Origin: Marinobacter similis
GTDB lineage: Bacteria > Pseudomonadota > Gammaproteobacteria > Pseudomonadales > Oleiphilaceae
DNA: 64,000 nucleotides
Assembly: GCF_000830985.1 (NCBI RefSeq)
Contig: NZ_CP007151.1
Coordinates: 806,001-870,000, forward strand
Direction: 5' to 3'
A program made the translations under genes and the position numbers. Positions 49,082-58,932 of the stretch are shown here, piece after piece (within the stretch, counting starts at the first letter, position 1; every line of letters starts with the position of its first letter). The notes beneath the pieces were generated by a model. The model was not told where the DNA came from. It was given only the letters and a program-made list of their open reading frames with translations, and made no database searches.

Positions 49082-49969
49082 TTACCGGGCCTGTTCGGCA
49101 CCCCGCAACATGGCCTGCAGCAGCTCTTTGGCATCGAACTTGGTGAGCGCCTCGTTGGCGCCCACCTGGTTGGCGTAGCTCAGGCTCATCTCACTGTTCA
49201 GTGAGGTATGGAGAATCACGTAGGGCTGTTTCACGGCTGCGTTGTCGCGGAGATTGAATGTCAGTTCGTAGCCATCCAGCCCGGGCATTTCGATATCGCT
49301 GACCAGAATGTCGATGGGATTGTTTAATTCGTCATTGCCCAGCAGAATCTGTAAAGCTTCATCGCCATTGGAGGTCACCTGGTAGGAGATACCCTTGCTG
49401 TCCAGTGCATCCGACAGCTGCTTGCGAGCCACCTGGGAATCGTCCACCAGCAGGATGTTGAGCGCCTTCAGGGTTTCACTCTGAACATCAGTGAGTGCCA
49501 CATCCTCGGTCAGCAGGGATTCCGGATAAACCTTCGCCAGCAACAGCTCCACATCCAACAGCTGGATGATGTCGCCTTCCCGCTCCAGCAGGCCGGTGAT
49601 GAAGGCCCGGTCGCCCAGCGCCTTGGGTGGCGGCATCACGTGTTTCCAGTCAGCCTCGATAATCTGGTGCACACCCCGCACCAGAAAACCGATTTCCTGA
49701 CGCTGGATGTCGGTGATGATGATCGATGCCTTGGCCTGTTCGTCCGGGTTAAGCGGGGCATTCCCCACCGCAGCGGCCATGTCTATGACTGGCACCGCAG
49801 AACCACGAAACATCGCGGTGCCAATAACGGCGTGGTGACTGTGAGGTAGCTTGCTCAAACGCATGAAAGGCAGGATTTCCCGAATCTTCAGGGTGCCAAT
49901 CCCGAACAACCGCGCACCGGACAATCGAAACAGCAGTAATTTCTGGGCCTGTTTCGTTTTACTGAGCAT
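49082..49969 (-). CDS. cheV: CheV-type chemotaxis coupling protein
   Basis: 295 residues. An N-terminal CheW domain (about 10-155, with IREILPFMRL and GTAMFRGSAVPVIDMAAAVG) is joined to a receiver domain (about 170-290, with ILLVDDSQVARKQL, LVSDIEMPGLDGYEL where the Asp is phosphorylated, and TKFDAKELLQ). CheV couples receptors to the CheA kinase and adapts the signal. No che genes lie beside it; it abuts the lipoprotein gene convergently, with no gap. Confidence 0.93.
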   Translation of the reverse strand: MLSKTKQAQKLLLFRLSGARLFGIGTLKIREILPFMRLSKLPHSHHAVIGTAMFRGSAVPVIDMAAAVGNAPLNPDEQAKASIIITDIQRQEIGFLVRGVHQIIEADWKHVMPPPKALGDRAFITGLLEREGDIIQLLDVELLLAKVYPESLLTEDVALTDVQSETLKALNILLVDDSQVARKQLSDALDSKGISYQVTSNGDEALQILLGNDELNNPIDILVSDIEMPGLDGYELTFNLRDNAAVKQPYVILHTSLNSEMSLSYANQVGANEALTKFDAKELLQAMLRGAEQAR

Positions 49970-50163
49970 ACAACCGAATCCTCGAAGCGACGAAGGCCCG
50001 CAAGTACGGGCGTTCTCTGGTGTATTGGCTGGTAGTACCGCTGAGCACGGAGCGTAGGCAAGCCATGGGTATGTCGTAATAATACCAGCATTGGCCGGGT
50101 GTCCGGTTCAACTGCTTTGTTTCAAATGGTGACCAGCGTTAAGTTGGTTATCGGCAGCCTGTG

Positions 50164-50760
50164 CTATCCCATGAGCCCGATCATCACCGCCCACAAAGTA
50201 CCGCCGGTGATGGCCATGCCCAGCAAGGCCAGCACGCCATCCTCCACCACCATGGCCATCCCGAACACCATCAGCGCCAGCGCACCACCGTTGGCGCTAA
50301 AAGGCACCACCTCCATGGCTGGCATGGCCGCAGCCACCAGCATGCAAATCACCGCCATCAGGTACTGCCCGGGCCCCCGCACCAGCCAGGTCAGCCTTGG
50401 GCGGGTCCAGCGATCGACAAAGCAGGCCGGCTTCTGCATCCAGTCCAGGCCCTTGATCAGAGTTTCCCGGGCCACGCGGCGGTTGGACAGTTTATTCGGA
50501 ATCCACACCGATTGGCGCTGGAACAGCAGTTGCCCCAGCGTCAGCAGCACGACCAAGCCCAGCAAAGTCGGCACGCCGGGAATATCACCAATCAGCGGGG
50601 CGATGGTGATCAGGCCCGCGATCAGCACCACCGGCCCGAACGAGCGCTGGCCAACCGCCGACAACAGGTCGCCAACGGAGATTTCGTCTTGGCCCCGGGT
50701 GTTCTCCCGTAGGCGTTGGAGTACGTCGGTGAGGTTGGCGGGCGGCTGGGTCTGGTCCAT
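50164..50760 (-). CDS. ExoD family membrane protein
   Basis: 198 residues. The N-terminus is cytoplasmic (LRENTRGQDEISVGDLLSAVG, then RSFGPVVLIAGLITIAPLIG), and then about four helices with a conserved GVPTLLGLVVLLTLGQLLF. This is the pattern of the ExoD family, linked in Rhizobium to exopolysaccharide synthesis and alkaline tolerance; its biochemical role is unknown. Confidence 0.86.
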   Translation of the reverse strand: MDQTQPPANLTDVLQRLRENTRGQDEISVGDLLSAVGQRSFGPVVLIAGLITIAPLIGDIPGVPTLLGLVVLLTLGQLLFQRQSVWIPNKLSNRRVARETLIKGLDWMQKPACFVDRWTRPRLTWLVRGPGQYLMAVICMLVAAAMPAMEVVPFSANGGALALMVFGMAMVVEDGVLALLGMAITGGTLWAVMIGLMG

Positions 50761-50875
50761 CGCTGAAGGTCCGGTGCAGTGAGTGGGTCAGGGGCCTTAA
50801 CTATACAATGACTGGGATTAATTTAATCGGTATGACGCCATCTTCGGCGAACGGAAAGGTCTGCCCTGAAACGAA

Positions 50876-50903
50876 AAAAGCCCCGGAAACCGGGGCTTTT
50901 CTC
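50876..50903 (-). terminator. rho-independent terminator after ssrA
   Basis: On the minus strand, AAAAGCCCCGG, TTT loop and CCGGGGCTTTTTT. It lies eight bases past the tmRNA 3' end and ends its transcription. Confidence 0.9.
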
Positions 50904-50911
50904 TGGGTAGT

Positions 50912-51276
50912 TGGTGGAGACGGCGGGAATTGAACCCGCGTCCGCCAGTACTCAACCTTGAGAGTCTACATGCATAGCGTCCCTCTATTAATTTAACTTC
51001 AAGCGACCCGAAGGTCAGGGTGCAAGAAGCGATCTCTTTATATCTTAGCCGTTAACCAGTGAGCTCTGGATAACGGAGCATCCCGTAAGCGATGACGTCC
51101 TGAGATGTAGCTCTGGGCTACGGGCGACCCAGTCAGGACGACTAGCAGCTTACGCTGCTAGTGCGTAGTTTTCGTCGTTTGCGACTATTGCGTTGCAGCT
51201 TTGGATTAACGAGATTGGCTGCCATCTCGACATGCACTCAAGGGTTCGCCACCAGCGTCGAAGCCATGTCGTCCCC
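50912..51276 (-). ncRNA. ssrA: tmRNA (ssrA)
   Basis: 365 bases on the minus strand. The 5' end GGGGACGACATGG and the 3' end (GGACGCGGGTTCAATTCCCG, then CCGTCTCCACCA) form the tRNA-like part with a T arm and encoded CCA. The mRNA-like part holds the tag frame, read from 51182 down to the stop at 51150. tmRNA with SmpB rescues stalled ribosomes and tags the proteins for degradation. The smpB gene lies 1.7 kb away, on the same strand. Confidence 0.98.
51150..51182 (-). other. tmRNA proteolysis tag reading frame
   Basis: The tag reads ANDENYALAA followed by TAA. The resume codon is GCA, after the conserved GTC-AAAC-like upstream context (AATAGTCGCAAACGACGA). The ending ALAA is the signal for ClpXP. 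Confidence 0.95.
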
Positions 51277-51365
51277 TTACCGACAGTATATGTGTCCGGT
51301 TTGCCGTACTTCAAGGGTTGTTTCGTGCCATCGCTGTTTTGGGGTAAGTGCTTGTGCTTATCCGG

Positions 51366-52796
51366 TCAGCTCGCTTTGCGTTCAATGGCACCTCGCCGGC
51401 CAGCCAGGGCCACATGGCTGAGGGCATCAAAGCTTTCCTGGAAGTACGCCATAATCTCGTCCGGATCGGCATGAATGTTCTTGTCCACGGTGATGCCGAA
51501 CTGCACGGTGCCGGCATAACTGAAGATGCTCATACCTATGCCAATGGAGCCGCTCTGGGGCACCCAGAACATCGGCTGGGTGACCTTGGCGCCGGCCATG
51601 TACAGCGGCTCCATAGGGCCCGGTACGTTGGTCAGCACGGCGGAGGCCTTGTTGCTGAGCAAGCCCAGGGCCCGGCGCTCCAGCGCGTCGGGGCCCCGGC
51701 CAAACAGGTCGAGGAGGCTGTAGGTGACTTGCGCCTGGTAAGAGCGCTTCAGGCGGTTCATGTTTTCCTGCACCTGCCGGAAACACATGAATGGGTCCTG
51801 AACTTCTACCGGCAGGTTCACCAGCACTAGGCCGAACTTGTTGCCGAGGATTTCAATCGGCTGGTTCAGTGGTCGCAGGTTGAACGGAACGGCAACCCGC
51901 AGGCCGCACTCGGGGATCGCTTCGCGATGGGCGGCGAAGTGGCGCTGGAGGGCCCCGGTTGCGGTACACATCAGGGTGTCGTTTACGGTGCCGCCGAGGG
52001 CCTTGGCGCAGGCTTTAACTTCGTCCAGGTCCAGCGATTTTGCCCAGGCGACGTGTTTGCGCCCGCACAGGGGGCGCCGCAGTCCGGTCTCCGGCTCGAA
52101 CGGCGCAAGCCCCAGTTTGAGCAGATCGAAAGCAACACTGCCAGCCGTGGACGCCAGTTTGGCAGGGTAATTCGGATCTTCACGAACCGACTGGATAAAC
52201 AGCTGGGTCTGGTAGGTGGCGGCCTGAATGTTGTCCACCGCCCGGTGCAGGGTGCTTTGCAGCCATGACCGTTTGGGCGCCGGCCGGTTCGGGCTTACGG
52301 CCATTTTTCGCAGCACCGGTTCCGGGGTGTTGTCGGTGAGCGACAGCATCACCCGCACCAGGGAAATGCCATCGGCAATGCAGTGATGAATACGGATCAG
52401 TAGTGCGCTGCCGCCCTGGTAATTGTCGATGTAGTGCAGTTGCCAGAGTGGCCGCCGGAAATCCAGCGCGGTGCTGTTCAGGTCGCCCACCAGCTTTTGC
52501 AGTTGGGCCTGATCGGCCTTGCCGGGCAGAGCGACGGTGTGTAGGTGGTTGTCCAGATCAAAGGACGGGTCATCCTGCCAGTACGCGCGGTCGCCGGTGT
52601 CGACGATCCTCTGGCGAAACTGACGGAAGCGCAGAAGCCGTTCTTCCAGCGTGCGCCTGAGATGATTCACGGAAATGGGGCGGTCCAGCACCAACAAGCT
52701 GCAGACCATCATCGGATTTTCCGGGCTGTCCATGCGCAGCCATGCGCGATCAACCGCCGCCATGGGTGTTCGGGTATTCGAGGGGGTGAGAGACAT
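51366..52796 (-). CDS. wax ester synthase / diacylglycerol acyltransferase, second copy
   Basis: 476 residues from ATG 52796 (AGGGAG upstream). The active-site motif HHCIADG is at about residues 137-143; PLWQLHYI, NDTLMCTATGALQ and LTNVPGPMEPLYMAG are further family marks. It is more typical of the family than the copy at 1940-3349 and differs from it strongly in sequence, so it is not a recent duplicate. It makes wax esters or triacylglycerol from acyl-CoA. Confidence 0.94.
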   Translation of the reverse strand: MSLTPSNTRTPMAAVDRAWLRMDSPENPMMVCSLLVLDRPISVNHLRRTLEERLLRFRQFRQRIVDTGDRAYWQDDPSFDLDNHLHTVALPGKADQAQLQKLVGDLNSTALDFRRPLWQLHYIDNYQGGSALLIRIHHCIADGISLVRVMLSLTDNTPEPVLRKMAVSPNRPAPKRSWLQSTLHRAVDNIQAATYQTQLFIQSVREDPNYPAKLASTAGSVAFDLLKLGLAPFEPETGLRRPLCGRKHVAWAKSLDLDEVKACAKALGGTVNDTLMCTATGALQRHFAAHREAIPECGLRVAVPFNLRPLNQPIEILGNKFGLVLVNLPVEVQDPFMCFRQVQENMNRLKRSYQAQVTYSLLDLFGRGPDALERRALGLLSNKASAVLTNVPGPMEPLYMAGAKVTQPMFWVPQSGSIGIGMSIFSYAGTVQFGITVDKNIHADPDEIMAYFQESFDALSHVALAGRRGAIERKAS

Positions 52797-52937
52797 TTGC
52801 ACTCCCTTTGCAAGGCCTCGGGAACCTCCGAGTATAGGCCTGATTAAAAACTGTGCAAAGAGAGTGCGAATGCGACATACCTGATGCGCCATTTGAGGCC
52901 CGCATCAGGCATGGAGGGCGCTAGTCTGGCTGGGGCT

Positions 52938-53417
52938 TCAGGCGTTAGCGTCGCGCAGAATGCGCTGCTTCTGGCGATTCCAGTCGCGTTCTTTCTCGGT
53001 GGCCCGCTTGTCGAACTGTTTCTTACCGGTCACCAGGGCAATCTCGCACTTCACCTTGTTCTTCTTCCAGTACAGGGCGAGCGGGATGCAGGTGCGGCCG
53101 GTCTGGTTTACTTTGCCAATGATCTTGGCAATTTCCTTGGCGTGCAGCAGCAGCTTGCGGGTGCGGGTCGGATCGGCCACCACGTGCGTGGAGGCCGTGT
53201 TCAACGGCATGATGTGAGACCCAAGCAACCAGGCCTCGCCATTTTTCAGCAACACATAGGCGTCCACCAGCTGTGCCTTACCGGCACGCAGGGATTTCAC
53301 TTCCCAACCGAGCAGGGACAGGCCGGCTTCGAAGCGTTCCTCAATGTGGTACTCGTGTTTCGCCTTTTTATTCAGGGCGATGGTACTGCTCGGCGTTCCG
53401 GGCTTTTTCTTGCTCAT
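52938..53417 (-). CDS. smpB: SsrA-binding protein SmpB
   Basis: 159 residues. The family opening ([20 protein letters not shown]) and [20 protein letters not shown] are followed by [15 protein letters not shown] and the basic C-terminal tail, which folds in the ribosome. It binds tmRNA; ssrA lies 1.7 kb away on the same strand with a wax ester synthase between them. Confidence 0.97.
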   Translation of the reverse strand: MSKKKPGTPSSTIALNKKAKHEYHIEERFEAGLSLLGWEVKSLRAGKAQLVDAYVLLKNGEAWLLGSHIMPLNTASTHVVADPTRTRKLLLHAKEIAKIIGKVNQTGRTCIPLALYWKKNKVKCEIALVTGKKQFDKRATEKERDWNRQKQRILRDANA

Positions 53418-53597
53418 GAATCAGTTAATCCGGGGTCGGACGAATGAACGAATTGGCCGGCATGGTCGCCGGCAAAACGGCCATTGTAGCTCAGGACTGC
53501 CAGACCGGTCACGAAATCGCCGCGATCGGCTTTGTCTTGTCGTGCGTGGGCGAGTCGATCAGCTACAATGTCAGGCCAGAATCTACCAGGGACGCGA

Positions 53598-55219
53598 ATG
53601 CCTACGCCGTATCAGACACACATCGGTCCTTTACCCGTAAATCGACGTTTTTCTGGGCCGCGTTGGGTGCCACTGTCGGGCTCGCCAACCTGTGGCAGTT
53701 TCCCTATCTTGCCAGCCTGCACGGTGGCGGGCTCTTTATCCTTATCTACCTGGCTTGCCTGCTCCTGGTGACCTTGCCATTGATGGTCACAGAGGCGGCG
53801 TTAGGCCGGCACTCCCGTCATGGCCTGGTGCTGGCGCTCGACGGTTTTGTCCGCAGTGCCAAAGCGTCCAATGCCTGGCTCATTGTGGGCCGATTGGGCA
53901 TCCTGGCGGCGTTTCTGGTGTTGTCGTTCACCGCGGTATTTGGCTCCATTGCGCTGGCCTACGTGTTCTATGGCGCCATGGGGAAGTTTTCCGGCATTGA
54001 TCAGGCCGGGGCCACCCAGATTCTCGCCGGCCTGGTGTCTGATCCCCGGGAATACCGGGTGTTCATGAGCTGGCACGCGCTGTTCCTGGTATTGGTGATC
54101 TGGGTGTCGATCCAGGGCGTGGTGAGCGGGCTTGAGCGCGCGCTGCGGGTTGTCGTGCCTGGCGCCCTGGTGTTGATGATGGCGTTGTTTGCGTTGGCGG
54201 TCTGGCACGGTCGGATCGATGGCGCCATTGAGCACATTCTGGCCACCCATCCCGAGGATGTCAGCTTCGCGAGTGTGAAGGCGGCGCTGTTTCACGCTTT
54301 CTTTACTTTGGGCCTTGGTATGGGGGTGTGGGCGATCTTCGGTGCTTACACCGCACCGGGCACCCGCTTGAAGCGTTCGATCCTGGCGGTAGTGCTCATG
54401 GACACCCTGGTGGCCATTGTTGCCGGCCTGATGATTTTCTCGGTGGCAACGGGTGGCACCAGTTTTGACGGTGAGCGCGGCTTTGACCTGTTGTTCGTGT
54501 CGCTGCCGGTGACCCTGGCGGAGTTCCCCATCAGTCAGTTCGTGATTGCCGTGGTCTTTCTGCTGACGGTGATGATTGTCTGGACCACCTCGCTGGCATT
54601 GATGGAGCCGGTGGTGGGCTGGTTCCGTGAATGGACCGGCGCCCCCCGGGGCTGGTCGGCGCTGATTATTGGTCTTGCGGTCTGGTTCGCGGGGCTGGCG
54701 TCGTTGTTGTCATTCAACGTTTGGGCCAGTGACCGGATGGCCGGTGCCACGGTGTTTCGCTGGTTGGAGCTGATTACCGGTGGTCTCCTGATCCCAGCTG
54801 TCGCCATTCTGGTGTCGGTGTTCACCGGGTGGCGCATTACCCGCGGTCTGTCGAGCCAGATTCTGGGTCAGGCGCCGAAGCTGTTTGAGGGGATCTGGTT
54901 CTGGGTGATGCGCCTGGTGCTTCCAGTGGTGGTGGCGTACATCGGCATTCAGTACACCGCTTTTTCACTGACCAATCTGTGTGAATCCGGCAGCGACGGC
55001 ATCTGGTGTAGCCAGCCCGCCACTGTGCTGTTTGAGCCCGGTGAAGAATCTCTGTTGGAGGAACCCGCCCCTGCGCCAGAGCCAAAGCCTGGTGCAGCTG
55101 GTGAGCAGGGGGAGAAGGCTTTGCCTGCCGGTGACTCAGGTGCAGAGGAGCCAGCGGAGGAGTCCGAACCCGGCGAAAATGCCCCCAAAGACGGCGAGAT
55201 CCTTTATCATAGTGTCTGA
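53598..55219 (+). CDS. sodium-dependent transporter (SNF/NSS family), start frame broken
   Basis: About 540 residues. It has about 11-12 helices, opening STFFWAALGATVGLANLWQF (the sodium-site helix), and the family segments GSIALAYVFYGA and GVWAIFGAYTAPGT. It imports amino acids or similar solutes with sodium. The last 60 residues are an acidic Pro/Glu/Ala-rich tail. I place the start at ATG 53598, which has CAGGGA five bases upstream, in a frame that joins the transporter frame if one C of ATGCCCTAC is missing at about 53601. A continuous frame from ATG 53444 also exists but lacks a ribosome site and would overlap the smpB promoter region. Confidence 0.8.
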
Positions 55220-55285
55220 TCAATCGTAGCTGTTTAGCTATACGTATACCTTTTTGAATGTCTGCCAGCAGGACCGTCGGTTTCC

Positions 55286-55729
55286 ATGCCCCATCAGATC
55301 GATAAAACAGCCCTTGTCATGCACTCGGCCGAGCGCATGTTCCATCTGGTAAACGATGTCGCCCGTTACCCGGAGTTTCTGCCGTGGTGTGCCAACACTG
55401 AAATTCATGAGCAGAACGCGGACGAGATTACCGCGTCGATGGAAATTGCCAAGGGTGGTGTGCGCCACACTCTGACCACCCGCAATCAGTTGCAGCAACC
55501 TGAAGTTATTGAGATGAACCTGGTGGATGGTCCGTTCCGGAATCTGGCGGGTCGCTGGCATTTCAAGCCGCTGAGTGACGACGCCTGCAAGGTGATCCTG
55601 ACGCTGGAGTTCGAGTTCACGGGCTCGCTGTCGCGCATGGCGTTTGGCACGGTGTTCAATCAGGCCGCCGCGACCATGGTGGATGCCTTCTGCAAGCGGG
55701 CCGACCAGCTGTATATGGGGGCGACGTAA
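55286..55729 (+). CDS. ratA: RatA-type ubiquinone-binding START-domain protein
   Basis: 147 residues with the polyketide-cyclase/START fold: FHLVNDVARYPEFLPWC, LTTRNQLQQPEVIEMNLVDG, FKPLSDDACKVILTLEFEF. Homologues are the ubiquinone-handling Coq10/RatA proteins; in E. coli RatA was described as a toxin that blocks 70S assembly. The next gene (rnfH) overlaps its stop by one base, the conserved ratA-rnfH pair. Confidence 0.9.
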   Translation: MPHQIDKTALVMHSAERMFHLVNDVARYPEFLPWCANTEIHEQNADEITASMEIAKGGVRHTLTTRNQLQQPEVIEMNLVDGPFRNLAGRWHFKPLSDDACKVILTLEFEFTGSLSRMAFGTVFNQAAATMVDAFCKRADQLYMGAT

Positions 55730-56010
55730 TGCCCCATGTGGAAGTGGCTTATGCTCGTCCGGATCGGCAGGAAATCGTGCCGGTGACGGTGCCGCAGGGC
55801 ACGACTGCTCTCGAGGCGGTGAAGCTGTCCGGCATTGTTGGGATCTTCCCGGAAATCGATCCCGATGGCATCGACATGGGCATTTTTGGCAAGGTGATCA
55901 AGGATCCGTCCGCGCATCCATTGCGGGAAGGTGATCGGGTTGAGCTCTATCGCCCGCTCCAGATCGACCCGAAGCAGGCACGTCTGAACCGGGCCAAGAA
56001 GAAAGGCTGA
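55729..56010 (+). CDS. rnfH: RnfH family ubiquitin-like protein
   Basis: 93 residues: VEVAYARPDRQEIVPVTVPQ, GTTALEAVKLSGI and DRVELYRPLQIDPKQARLNR. It is the RatB/RnfH family with a beta-grasp fold. ATG 55729 overlaps the ratA stop. The role of the protein is unknown. Confidence 0.93.
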   Translation: MPHVEVAYARPDRQEIVPVTVPQGTTALEAVKLSGIVGIFPEIDPDGIDMGIFGKVIKDPSAHPLREGDRVELYRPLQIDPKQARLNRAKKKG

Positions 56011-56020
56011 GCGTTCTGGC

Positions 56021-56347
56021 TCAGTAGGCGGGCGTTTCTTCCAGTAGCTGGGCTTCGTAGTGGGAAAACTGGTCGTCGTTGTAGTACACGATGATGCGCT
56101 GTTCCTGAATGTCACCGCCGCGACGCTGGAAGGTATACACGTAATATTCCCTGGATGAATCAATCGGATTCAGCATCAAGGGCGTTCCCATCACTGCATG
56201 CACCTGGCTGCGAGGCATGCCCGCGGTCAATGCCGTCAGCTCCTCATCGGTCACAATGTTGCCTTGCTGGACGTTGATTTTATACACGCCAGGGAAGGCA
56301 CAACCGGCCATGATGAGAGTGAGAATCAGAGCTGTGAGCTTTTGCAT
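56021..56347 (-). CDS. bamE: outer-membrane assembly lipoprotein BamE
   Basis: 108 residues. Lipobox MAGC (residues 14-17) follows a short signal; mature part has YKINVQQGNIV, MPRSQVHAVMGTPLML and a C-terminal DQFSHYEAQ. It is a non-essential subunit of the BAM complex that inserts outer-membrane proteins. It is divergent from fur, the usual arrangement in gammaproteobacteria. Confidence 0.93.
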   Translation of the reverse strand: MQKLTALILTLIMAGCAFPGVYKINVQQGNIVTDEELTALTAGMPRSQVHAVMGTPLMLNPIDSSREYYVYTFQRRGGDIQEQRIIVYYNDDQFSHYEAQLLEETPAY

Positions 56348-56469
56348 CGCGGGGGGAAATCCTCTATCTTAAAATCGCCCGCCTGAGGCGGGTGTGGCAC
56401 GGGGTAACCGTTTCAAGGCGGCTTCATCATACCGGAAGCCGAGAGACACACCAAAGAGTGAATCGTAAC

Positions 56470-56880
56470 ATGTCATCTGAAAACACCGAATTACGCAAAG
56501 TCGGTCTGAAAGTTACTCTGCCGAGAGTGAAAATCTTCAATATTCTGGAAACTTCCGAAGAGCATCACCTCAGTGCCGAGGACGTGTACAAAAAACTGCT
56601 GGAGCAGGGCGATGACGTGGGCCTGGCGACGGTCTACCGGGTGCTGACTCAGTTCGAAGCGGCGGGCCTGGTTTTGCGCCACAACTTCGAAGGTGGTCAC
56701 GCGGTGTTCGAGATGGCCGGCGACGACCATCATGATCACATGGTCTGCACCCAGACCGGCCAAGTTATCGAGTTCGTTGATGAGATCATCGAAGAGCGTC
56801 AGCAGAAAATCGCGAAGGAGCATGGCTTCGAGATCGTCGATCACAGCCTGATCCTGTACGTAAAGCCGATTAAGTCGTAA
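56470..56880 (+). CDS. fur: ferric uptake regulator Fur
   Basis: 136 residues. N-terminal helix-turn-helix (LRKVGLKVTLPRVKIFNIL, LATVYRVLTQFEAAGLV), then the metal site GDDHHDHMVC and the dimer domain. It represses iron-uptake genes when Fe(II) is bound. ATG 56470 is preferred over the upstream in-frame start at 56392 since homologues begin here. The zinc Cys pair of some Fur proteins is reduced to the single Cys in MVCTQTG, as in Pseudomonas. Confidence 0.96.
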   Translation: MSSENTELRKVGLKVTLPRVKIFNILETSEEHHLSAEDVYKKLLEQGDDVGLATVYRVLTQFEAAGLVLRHNFEGGHAVFEMAGDDHHDHMVCTQTGQVIEFVDEIIEERQQKIAKEHGFEIVDHSLILYVKPIKS

Positions 56881-56898
56881 GCAAAAAGTCATATACAA

Positions 56899-56932
56899 AA
56901 AAGGGGCGGGTTTTAGCCCGCCCCAAACAGCT
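56899..56932 (+). terminator. hairpin after fur
   Basis: GGGGCGGG, TTTTAG loop, CCCGCCCC, preceded by a run of A and followed by AAACAG. On the plus strand it lacks the final T run; on the minus strand the A run before the stem reads TTTTTTG, so it may mainly stop minus-strand transcription coming from recN. Confidence 0.7.
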
Positions 56933-56967
56933 CTCAGGATCGAGAGGGGGATAGTGTGTCTGGTGGC

Positions 56968-58646
56968 CTAGTGGTGGGTTGCCTGTCCCTTGGAAAACAT
57001 CTCCCGGGCATGCGCAATAGTGTGCTCAGTCATATCAACCCGCCCAGCATTCTCGCTACTTCGTCAATTCTGCCCTGATCATCCAGCGTCTCGATTTTCG
57101 AGAAGGTGGCGTCCCGTTCAGTGAACTTGCTGACAAACAGGTGCTGGTGACATTGCGCCGCCACTTGCGGCAAGTGAGTCACGCACAGAACCTGGCCATT
57201 TTCACCCAGTGCGCGCAGTAGCCGGCCAACCACTTCGGCGGTGCCGCCGCCAATACCCACGTCCACCTCGTCAAACACCAGGGTAGGTGTGGTGGAGGTC
57301 TGCGCGACCACTACCTGAATGGCCAGGCTGATGCGTGACAATTCGCCACCGGATGCCACCTTGGCCAGCGAGCGTGCTGGCTGGCCGGGGTTGGCGCTGA
57401 CCAGGAACTCAATGTCCTGCTGGCCGTGAGGTGCAGGTTCGTCGCCTTTGTTGCGATTCAGGTGAGTGACGAACTGCATGTTGGGCATGCTCAACTGTGC
57501 CAGTTCTCCGGCAATGCGCTGATCCAGTTCCACGGCGGCGCGTTCGCGAGCGTCGGTCAGTTTGGTGGCCAGTTCATCAAAGGTGGCGCGCTGGCTGTCC
57601 AGTTCTGCTTCCAGTTGTTCCAGGCTGCCGGCGCCGCCATCCAGTTCGGCCAGTTCCGCGCTCAGTCGCTGGTGCAGTTCAGGCAGTTCTTCCGGGCCGA
57701 TCCGGTGTTTGCGGGCCATCTGGTAAATGGCGCTGAGTCGTTCTTCGACCTCCGCAAGTCGGGCCGGATCCGCTTCGTAATCGTCAACGAAGCGGCGCAG
57801 GTTGTCGCCGGCTTCGCTGATCTGAATCTGGGCTTCGCTGAGCATTTGCAGGGTGTCGGCCAGCGCATGAACTTCCACCGGTAGTTGCTCTAGCTGCTGC
57901 AGGGCCTGGCGTACCAGTCCGGCTGCGCTGGTTTCCTCTTCGGTGCACAACAGGGCTGCCTGGTGGCTGCTGTGCAGCACGGCGTCGGCCTGGCTCAGTT
58001 GCGCCTGCTCTTCTTCCAGCCGTTCCTGTTCGCCATCTTCCAGGGCCAGTCGGTCCAGTTCTTCAACCTGGTAGCGCAATAGCTGCAGCTTGGCTTCGGT
58101 TTCGTCCGCGTTTTGCTGACGCTCGGTCAGGCGCTGGCGGGTCTGGTTCCAGGCCTTGAAGGCGGCGTGGGTGTCGGCGGCCAGCGGTTCCACGCCGGCA
58201 AACTCGTCCAGCAGTTTGCGGTGGGTTTCCTTGCGCAGTAGTGACTGGTGTTGATGCTGACTGTGGATATCCATCAACACGCCGCCCAGATCTTTCAGGT
58301 GCGCAAGCGGGCAGGGCTGACCATTGATGTAGGCCCGCGAGCGGCCGTCTTTGCTGATTACGCGGCGCAGGATGCAGTCGTTGTCGTCATCGAGTTCGTG
58401 GGAGGTCAGCCAGTCGGCAGCTTCGGGGATATTGGCTACGTCAAAGGTGGCGGTGATGTCTGCACGCTTGGCGCCATGGCGGACGGCGCCGGCGTCTGCC
58501 CGGCCGCCCATTGCCAGCCCCAGGGCATCCAGAACAATGGATTTGCCGGCGCCGGTTTCACCGGTCAGTGCTGTCATGCCTTTGCTGAACTGGAGCTCGA
58601 CCCGTTCGGCAATGGCGTAATTGGAAACTGTCAGCTGTGTGAGCAT
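56968..58646 (-). CDS. recN: DNA repair protein RecN, 3' end frame broken
   Basis: About 559 residues after correction, the normal length. Walker A is in GETGAGKSIVLDAL, followed by IHSQHQHQSLLR, a long coiled coil (about 200-370), and the C-terminal ATPase ASGGELSRISLAI, Walker B VFDEVDVGIGGGTAE and CVTHLPQVAAQ. A base is missing at about 57036; restoring TTGGAT extends MLGGL into DMTEHTIAHAREMF. RecN is a structural maintenance-like protein for double-strand break repair. ATG 58646 has GGAGG upstream. Two LexA boxes lie 68-103 bases before it. Confidence 0.93.
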
Positions 58647-58713
58647 GCAGGTAACCTCCGCGTCCTTCGAAATACTGGCATGGCCCTGCCCGATGTTGGG
58701 CGCCTGCCGACTA

Positions 58714-58748
58714 CTGTTGGTATATACAGTGACTGTGAATATATACAG
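58714..58748 (-). promoter_or_regulatory. two LexA (SOS) boxes before recN
   Basis: CTGTTGGTATATACAG (58714-58729) and CTGTGAATATATACAG (58733-58748) each match the CTGT-N8-ACAG LexA consensus with the AT-rich centre. They are 19 bases apart. recN in many gammaproteobacteria is SOS-induced with more than one box. Confidence 0.9.
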
Positions 58749-58808
58749 GGTTTTTGCTGTTTGCAAACTGTGTAGCCCGGAAAATCTTCCGGATTGAATG
58801 GCGGGGTG

Positions 58809-58836
58809 GTTGAAACCTGCGAGCGGGGCCCCATAT
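58809..58836 (+). promoter_or_regulatory. sigma-32 heat-shock promoter before grpE
   Basis: TTGAAA (58810-58815) and CCCCATAT (58829-58836), 13 bases apart, fit the heat-shock consensus CTTGAAA-N(11-16)-CCCCATNT. It lies 97 bases before grpE. Confidence 0.85.
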
Positions 58837-58932
58837 CGGATCGCATCTATATTTTTCCGGCTCGCTGCGGTCGGAAGCCATGTTCAATTGGCCGTCCCGT
58901 GATCGGCCACCGGATAGCTAGCAGGAGAACTC

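Noticed and set aside
50912..51276. tRNA gene on the minus strand
   Set aside because: The T arm and CCA end belong to tmRNA; a separate anticodon arm is lacking.
53444..53597. Start of the SNF transporter at ATG 53444
   Set aside because: It would add 50 non-homologous residues with no ribosome site and cover the smpB promoter region; ATG 53598 with CAGGGA fits better.
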